The notes below the pieces were generated by a model. The model was not told the DNA's origin, made no database searches, and worked only from the letters and a program-made list of their open reading frames with translations. A DNA stretch of 10,627 bases from the NCBI GenBank assembly GCA_002315825.1, contig DCIC01000135.1, positions 1 to 10,627 of the forward strand, written 5' to 3'. Position 1 is the first letter of the stretch, and every line of letters starts with the position of its first letter. Below are positions 7,252-10,627 of the stretch, piece by piece. This DNA comes from Bacteroidales bacterium UBA1736 (GTDB taxonomy: Bacteria; Bacteroidota; Bacteroidia; Bacteroidales; UBA932). The position numbers and the translations under genes are program-made.

Positions 7252-7674
7252 ATGTCAGACAACTTCATGACTCTGGGAACTCTTGCAGCCTACCTCAATG
7301 TGAGTCGAACGACAGCCTGGAGGTATGTCAACGAGGGACTGTTCCCATCCTTGAAGGCGCGCGGGCGTATCAGGGTGAGAAAAGAGGATGTCGATGCGGC
7401 ATTCCGCGATGCGCGTCCGTATCAGAAGTCATCAAGGACTCGTAAGCCTAAAGGTGGAGAAAATACGAGCAATGGTGGGAAAAATACGAGTGCGTCGTGT
7501 TTGCAGACGGATGGTGGCTATACCACCGTCAAAGAGGTGGCGGAAAAGTACGGGCAGACTCGCGACCAGGTATATAACGTGCTCCGTTACAACCACATAG
7601 AACGAGTCCAAGACGGCAAACACGTCAAGTTCAGACGCTCCGACTATGACCGCATCATGGAATTCAACATCTGA
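7252..7674 (+). CDS. Tandem helix-turn-helix (excisionase/MerR-like) DNA-binding protein
   Basis: This 140-residue cytoplasmic protein has two helix-turn-helix domains of the HTH_17/excisionase type. The first, at about residues 3-52, reads FMTLGTLAAYLNVSRTTAWR and then GRIRVRKEDVDAAF. The second, at about 88-138, reads YTTVKEVAEKYGQTRDQVYN and then VKFRRSDYDRIMEF. Each ends with the wing motif R-(I/V)-(R/K)-(V/F)-(R/K)-x-x-D-(V/Y)-D. A flexible basic and Gly/Asn/Ser linker joins them. A GTG at 7243 overlaps the previous stop and would add three residues; the ATG at 7252 is preferred. It sits just before an integrase start, where excisionases and element regulators are usually found, so a role in directing integrase or controlling the element is inferred. 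A regulator of the neighbouring truncated gene is the alternative. Confidence 0.75.
   Translation: MSDNFMTLGTLAAYLNVSRTTAWRYVNEGLFPSLKARGRIRVRKEDVDAAFRDARPYQKSSRTRKPKGGENTSNGGKNTSASCLQTDGGYTTVKEVAEKYGQTRDQVYNVLRYNHIERVQDGKHVKFRRSDYDRIMEFNI
7453..7494 (+). repeat. 21-bp tandem duplication in the HTH linker
   Basis: Two consecutive 21-base units begin GGTGGAGAAAATACGAG (7453) and GGTGGGAAAAATACGAG (7474). They encode GGENTSN and GGKNTSA in the linker between the two helix-turn-helix domains. The unit length is a multiple of three, so the frame is kept. It looks like a slippage duplication that lengthens the linker. Confidence 0.7.
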
Positions 7675-7679
7675 GCAAA

Positions 7680-7701
7680 AATCACTATCGAATCACTATC
7701 C
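7680..7701 (+). repeat. 11-bp tandem direct repeat ahead of the integrase
   Basis: AATCACTATCG (7680-7690) is followed directly by AATCACTATCC (7691-7701), matching at 10 of 11 positions. The pair lies in the 108-base non-coding gap between the HTH gene and the integrase start. Short direct repeats in this place are often arm-type sites for integrase or binding sites for excisionase. The 11-base period, close to one helical turn, would put both copies on the same face of DNA. The function is inferred. Confidence 0.5.
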
Positions 7702-7782
7702 GGCAGCGAAAGCCAATAAAATACAAAGATTTCACGTACTTAGCCGCCGGGAAAACAACCAGACATAAATCAATTACAAGTT

Positions 7783-8048
7783 ATGGCAACAGACGAAAAA
7801 TAATCAGGCACGACCTCAAGAACGGAAGGACTTCCCTCTCACTCGCCTTCTACCCACCATTCTTCGACTGCAGGACAGGAAAGATGAAGCGCACAGAGAA
7901 CCTGCACATGTGGCTCGTGACCAAACCCAAGAACCCTACGGAGAAGAAGTACAACGCCGAGATCGAAGAACTGGCCTTCTCGGTCATGGCACAGCGTATC
8001 GTCCAGATCAAGAACGAGGACTTCGGATTCCTGGACAAGTCCATCAAG
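7783..8048 (+). pseudogene. Tyrosine integrase, N-terminal arm-binding domain remnant
   Basis: The ATG at 7783 gives MATDEK and then stops at TAA (7801). If one A is added to the A5 run at 7796-7800 the frame continues IIRHDLKNGRTSLSLAFYPP and reaches the ATG at 7884 without a stop. The continuation NAEIEELAFSVMAQRIVQIK and then NEDFGFLDK closely follows the wording of the arm-type DNA-binding domain of Bacteroides tyrosine recombinases (typically ...AEAIRxxRVQxxxNEEFGFLDK). The core-binding and catalytic domains (R...HxxR...Y) are missing. At about 8037-8058 the reading frame passes into a BRO-family protein. Codon use up to the junction is GC-rich and differs from what follows. The fragment has no recombinase activity by itself. 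Confidence 0.75.
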
Positions 8049-8894
8049 AAGGAGGAGAAATGGTATTTCTCCATAGTGGATGTGGTGGCAGCACTTACTG
8101 ATAGTGCCAATCCTCAAACTTATTGGCGTGTCTTGAAAAAGAGACTTCTTGACGAAGGTGACCAAACCGTTACAAATTGTAACGCTTTCAAAATGCTTGC
8201 TGCAGATGGTAAGATGAGGCAAACTGATGTTGCAGATCAGGTGCAGTTATTCCGTCTGATTCAGTCAATTCCATCGCCTAAGGCGGAGCCTTTCAAGGTA
8301 TGGATGGCGCAGGTAGCATCCGAGCGCATTGATGAGATTCAAGATCCTGAGCTTGCTATTGATCGTGGTATAGAATATTACCGAAAAAAAGGATATGGCG
8401 AGGGTTGGATTGCCGAGCGAATGAAAGGCAAGGAAGCACGCAAGGCTCTTACCGATGAATGGAAACGCACAAGTCAGTATGCCTCCCTGACGGATATCAT
8501 AACACAGGAATGGTCTGGATTTACGACTCGTGAGTACAAGAAATTTAAAGAACTCAAGAAAGAGAATCTCCGTGACAACATGACCCGCATGGAAAGCGCC
8601 TTGAACACACTTGCCGAAGTCGCGACCACAGAACTCTCGCAAAAACAGAACCCCGCAACCTTCGAGCAGAACAAGCGCGTAGCAAAAGGAGGCGGACACA
8701 TAGCAAAAATAGCAAGAGCAGAATTAGAGAAGCAACTCGGGCATTCTGTAGTGTCCCCTGCAAATGCAAAAGGTCTCAAAGCTCCTGACGAGATAAAGCA
8801 AGTCGAATCAGGGCGGACCAAAGGCGAATTAGTTGGCCCTCGCGAACAGGTGATTGTCGCGAGGGCCTTCCGTTTGTGTATGTTTGGCCGATGA
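7884..8894 (+). CDS. BRO-family antirepressor-like protein fused to an integrase arm domain
   Basis: This is a 336-residue open frame. Residues 1-52 are integrase arm-domain sequence (see the remnant entry). From about residue 58 it follows the BRO/phage antirepressor-like family: EEKWYFSIVDVVAALTDSAN (W60), YWRVLKKRL, QTVTNCNAFKMLAADGKMR, LIQSIPSPKAEPFKVWMAQV. The usual C-terminal part follows: AIDRGIEYYRKKGYGEGWI, ALTDEWKR, TDIITQEWSG, REYKKFKELKKENLRDNMT, NKRVAKGGG. Without the first 52 residues about 284 remain, the normal size of the family. No in-frame ATG exists at the BRO start, so expression depends on the integrase-derived leader. Family members are cytoplasmic and found in prophages, mobile elements and viruses, and the N-terminal domain is thought to bind DNA. 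The last 15 or so residues (from GPREQVIVARAF) are encoded by a terminator-like hairpin and may not be native. Whether the chimera is made and folds is unknown. Confidence 0.75.
   Translation: MKRTENLHMWLVTKPKNPTEKKYNAEIEELAFSVMAQRIVQIKNEDFGFLDKSIKKEEKWYFSIVDVVAALTDSANPQTYWRVLKKRLLDEGDQTVTNCNAFKMLAADGKMRQTDVADQVQLFRLIQSIPSPKAEPFKVWMAQVASERIDEIQDPELAIDRGIEYYRKKGYGEGWIAERMKGKEARKALTDEWKRTSQYASLTDIITQEWSGFTTREYKKFKELKKENLRDNMTRMESALNTLAEVATTELSQKQNPATFEQNKRVAKGGGHIAKIARAELEKQLGHSVVSPANAKGLKAPDEIKQVESGRTKGELVGPREQVIVARAFRLCMFGR
8835..8867. terminator. GC-rich hairpin, probably bidirectional terminator
   Basis: GGCCCTCGCGA (8835-8845) pairs perfectly with TCGCGAGGGCC (8857-8867) around an 11-base loop. 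Partly complementary flanks (CAAAGGCGAA upstream, TTCCGTTTG downstream) can extend the stem. It lies inside the last codons of the BRO-type frame and 35 bases beyond the stop of the convergent lipoprotein gene. There is no long T run, so termination efficiency is uncertain, but the position between convergent genes fits a shared terminator. Confidence 0.6.
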
Positions 8895-8901
8895 TTCTGG
8901 A

Positions 8902-10566
8902 TCAGGGCTTGAGGATCATGCAGTTGCTGAAGGGTGTGAAGTTGGAATCATAGATGCCTCCAGACACTGCAATGTGGCCGTCAGGGGTTATGCAGCAGCA
9001 CTCCGCCGAGACTCGGTATGAGAACTTGTCCGTAAAGGATAGGCTCACCTTGGCCTTTGCTCCGGAAAAGATCGGGCTGTAGTCCACGGTAGTGACACAA
9101 TATCTGTACAGATTGTCCGAAGTACCCACGATGTATGCCTTGCTGGCAGACTTGTTCACAACGACACAGGAGTATACTATGCCTGAGCCTTCAGGAGTCG
9201 TAGAAGGCAAGGGGAAATCAGTTTCCACAAGGGAGAATTCCTCGCCCTGAAGTTTTATCAGCCCATAATTCGAATTATGGTCAAATCCGAGCAGCAGATA
9301 AGTAAAATCGCCTATCTGAACATCCTTGGCCCTGAAATTCTGCGGAGCGGCTTCCGGCATCCACTCTGCGAACAACGCCGGGCTGAAGTTCGTCCCGTCA
9401 AATCTGTCGACCATGATGTTCTCGAAGTCATATCGTCTGCCATAGCTGCTGTAGCGTCCGAATACAATACCCTTGTTCGGAGATGTCTCGAAAAGATATG
9501 GATTGAATCTTTCCTGAGAAACGTTTGACAAGAACCCGAAAGTATTGTTATCCTTGGAATACATTTCCATACAGTCATCATTGTACCAGTTGCCGGAAAC
9601 AACAATGCTGCCGTCCGTCAATTCTACGGCATGGCATTCAGTTCTTCTATAATACATTGCCGGGCCGGCGGCAAAGGTCTTTGTATCCGGATCATAATAG
9701 TCCACTCCGTTGCTCTGTCCGACTCCACCTGATCCCGAGCAACCGCCTCCTATTACTACAAGGTCCGAAGATAGCTGGACAGAGAAAGGCATGTCGTGTG
9801 TATGATTGGTTCCGATGCTATTCCAGCCTTGATCCGACAGAATCTGCGCGGAAGTGGTGGGAGAGAATCCGGACACATGACCTCCGACCACTACAAGTGA
9901 GCCCTTGGAATCGTAGAACATCACGTGCGCGCTTCTGCCCACTATGTCAGGCAAGATCTCAAAGGACAGATCATTGACAGGCATCACCGGAACCGTCACC
10001 GTCAGAGAGCAGCTCGCGGTCTTGTCGCCATCGGAAGACCTGACCGTGATGACAGCCTGTCCGGCAGCGACTGCAGTGACCAGACCGTCGGTAACAGTCG
10101 CAACGCCCGAGTCGGATGTAGACCATACGACGGTCTTGTCAGTTGCGTTTTCCGGCAATATGACAGCATTGAGTGTAAAGCTGTCGCCCACGAGCATGTC
10201 GTACGATGTCTTGTCAAGACCGACTGATGCAACAGGAACTGTTGCTGCCTTGACCGTAATCCTGCATGTCGCGCTCTTCGATTCCGCCTCTACGGTTATC
10301 ACAGCCTCACCTGGAGCAACAGCGGTGACGGTACCGTTCATGACTGATGCCACAGTCTCATTGTTGGACTTCCATACGATGCTCTTGTTGGAAGCATCAT
10401 CGGGAAGGACTTTGGCAGTCAGTTGTGCCGTTTCTCCCTCAATCATCTCCAGCGAGGAATTCGAAAGCGACACGCTGGCAACAGGTATTTCCTGAGGTTT
10501 GCAGGAGACAGCCAGAAGAAGCAAGGCCACAAACGTGGCAAATATGATTCTTAGGTTGATCTTCAT
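8902..10566 (-). CDS. Surface lipoprotein with two BIG2 domains and a Kelch-like propeller
   Basis: This is a 554-residue lipoprotein. The signal peptide ends in the lipobox LAVSC (C22 is the lipidated residue) and the mature protein begins CKPQE. Two bacterial Ig-like BIG2 domains follow at about residues 28-107 and 110-192. Each has the pattern VASVxL, then (V/I)LPxxAxxKxxVWxSxxxxVA, then GxVTAVAxGxAVITV. The rest, about 195-554, has blades of a Kelch/galactose-oxidase-like beta-propeller: GSLVVVGGHVSG, DLVVIGGGCSGSGG, DGSIVVSGNW, GHIAVSGGIYDS. BIG2 modules in Bacteroidetes usually act as spacers that hold a binding domain off the surface; here the propeller would be the ligand-binding or scaffold part. 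No catalytic motif was recognised and the target is unknown. The ATG is preceded by an AT-rich leader with only a weak promoter (TTTG near 10616, then TATCTTAA at 10584-10591, spacing 24). It converges on the BRO-type gene with 7 bases between stops. Confidence 0.85.
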   Translation of the reverse strand: MKINLRIIFATFVALLLLAVSCKPQEIPVASVSLSNSSLEMIEGETAQLTAKVLPDDASNKSIVWKSNNETVASVMNGTVTAVAPGEAVITVEAESKSATCRITVKAATVPVASVGLDKTSYDMLVGDSFTLNAVILPENATDKTVVWSTSDSGVATVTDGLVTAVAAGQAVITVRSSDGDKTASCSLTVTVPVMPVNDLSFEILPDIVGRSAHVMFYDSKGSLVVVGGHVSGFSPTTSAQILSDQGWNSIGTNHTHDMPFSVQLSSDLVVIGGGCSGSGGVGQSNGVDYYDPDTKTFAAGPAMYYRRTECHAVELTDGSIVVSGNWYNDDCMEMYSKDNNTFGFLSNVSQERFNPYLFETSPNKGIVFGRYSSYGRRYDFENIMVDRFDGTNFSPALFAEWMPEAAPQNFRAKDVQIGDFTYLLLGFDHNSNYGLIKLQGEEFSLVETDFPLPSTTPEGSGIVYSCVVVNKSASKAYIVGTSDNLYRYCVTTVDYSPIFSGAKAKVSLSFTDKFSYRVSAECCCITPDGHIAVSGGIYDSNFTPFSNCMILKP

Positions 10567-10627
10567 AAGCTTTAATTTTTAAGTTAAGATATTATCTGAA
10601 GATTGGGGTCACTTGCAAACTTCCGTG

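Noticed and set aside
8265..8699. 144-codon minus-strand open frame inside the BRO-type gene
   Set aside because: It is a shadow of a well-recognised plus-strand family and rich in Phe/Leu/Cys with no domain wording.
9944..10495. 183-codon plus-strand open frame opposite the lipoprotein
   Set aside because: Its Thr/Ser/Ala/Val-rich composition is the antisense of the repeated BIG2 domains; the minus-strand frame has a signal peptide, lipobox and recognisable domains.
1..10627. CRISPR array, tRNA, rRNA or complete insertion sequence
   Set aside because: No regularly spaced repeats, cloverleaf with a CCA end, rRNA signature or transposase with terminal repeats was seen.

Overview
The window reads as Bacteroidales DNA (Bacteroides/Prevotella-like). 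The reasons are TAnnTTTG promoter boxes without clear Shine-Dalgarno sites, an Ig-like BIG2 surface lipoprotein, an S8 protease of the kind common in gut Bacteroidetes, and the arm domain of a Bacteroides-type tyrosine integrase. It is an accessory region: intact genes alternate with truncated, frameshifted and fused genes of mobile or surface character.

Layout. On the minus strand, 143-1412 is a broken subtilisin-family protease with a 2-base frameshift and no export signal or full propeptide; an intrinsic terminator follows it at 78-114. After a divergent intergenic region holding nested inverted repeats and opposing promoter boxes, a two-gene plus-strand operon occupies 1694-6013. Its first gene is an AAA-type ATPase with a C-terminal PD-(D/E)XK nuclease motif. 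Six bases later comes a 948-residue protein joining a coiled coil, a four-cysteine cluster, an archaeo-eukaryotic primase domain of the TOTE type, an SF2 helicase and a phospholipase-D-like tail that has lost its HxK residues. This pair is the most interesting content: a candidate nucleic-acid-targeting conflict (defence) module whose genes both look intact.

On the minus strand, 6168-6985 holds a small secreted protein of unknown function, preceded by the C-terminal stub of an M23 peptidase. That stub meets, head to head at about 6985, a plus-strand gene that has also lost its 5' end, which marks a recombination or deletion joint. The plus strand continues with a double helix-turn-helix protein (excisionase-like), an 11-bp tandem repeat, and the N-terminal arm domain of a tyrosine integrase. 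The integrase reading frame passes directly into a BRO-family antirepressor-like protein, giving an integrase-BRO chimera (7884-8894). A strong GC-rich hairpin separates it from a convergent lipoprotein gene (8902-10566, minus strand) with two BIG2 domains and a Kelch-like beta-propeller.

How they fit together: 6986-8894 looks like the residue of an integrative element (regulator or excisionase, integrase, antirepressor) eroded by recombination. The ATPase/primase-helicase operon sits between decayed genes, which is typical of cargo in a hotspot for gene turnover. No tRNA, rRNA, CRISPR array or complete insertion sequence was recognised.
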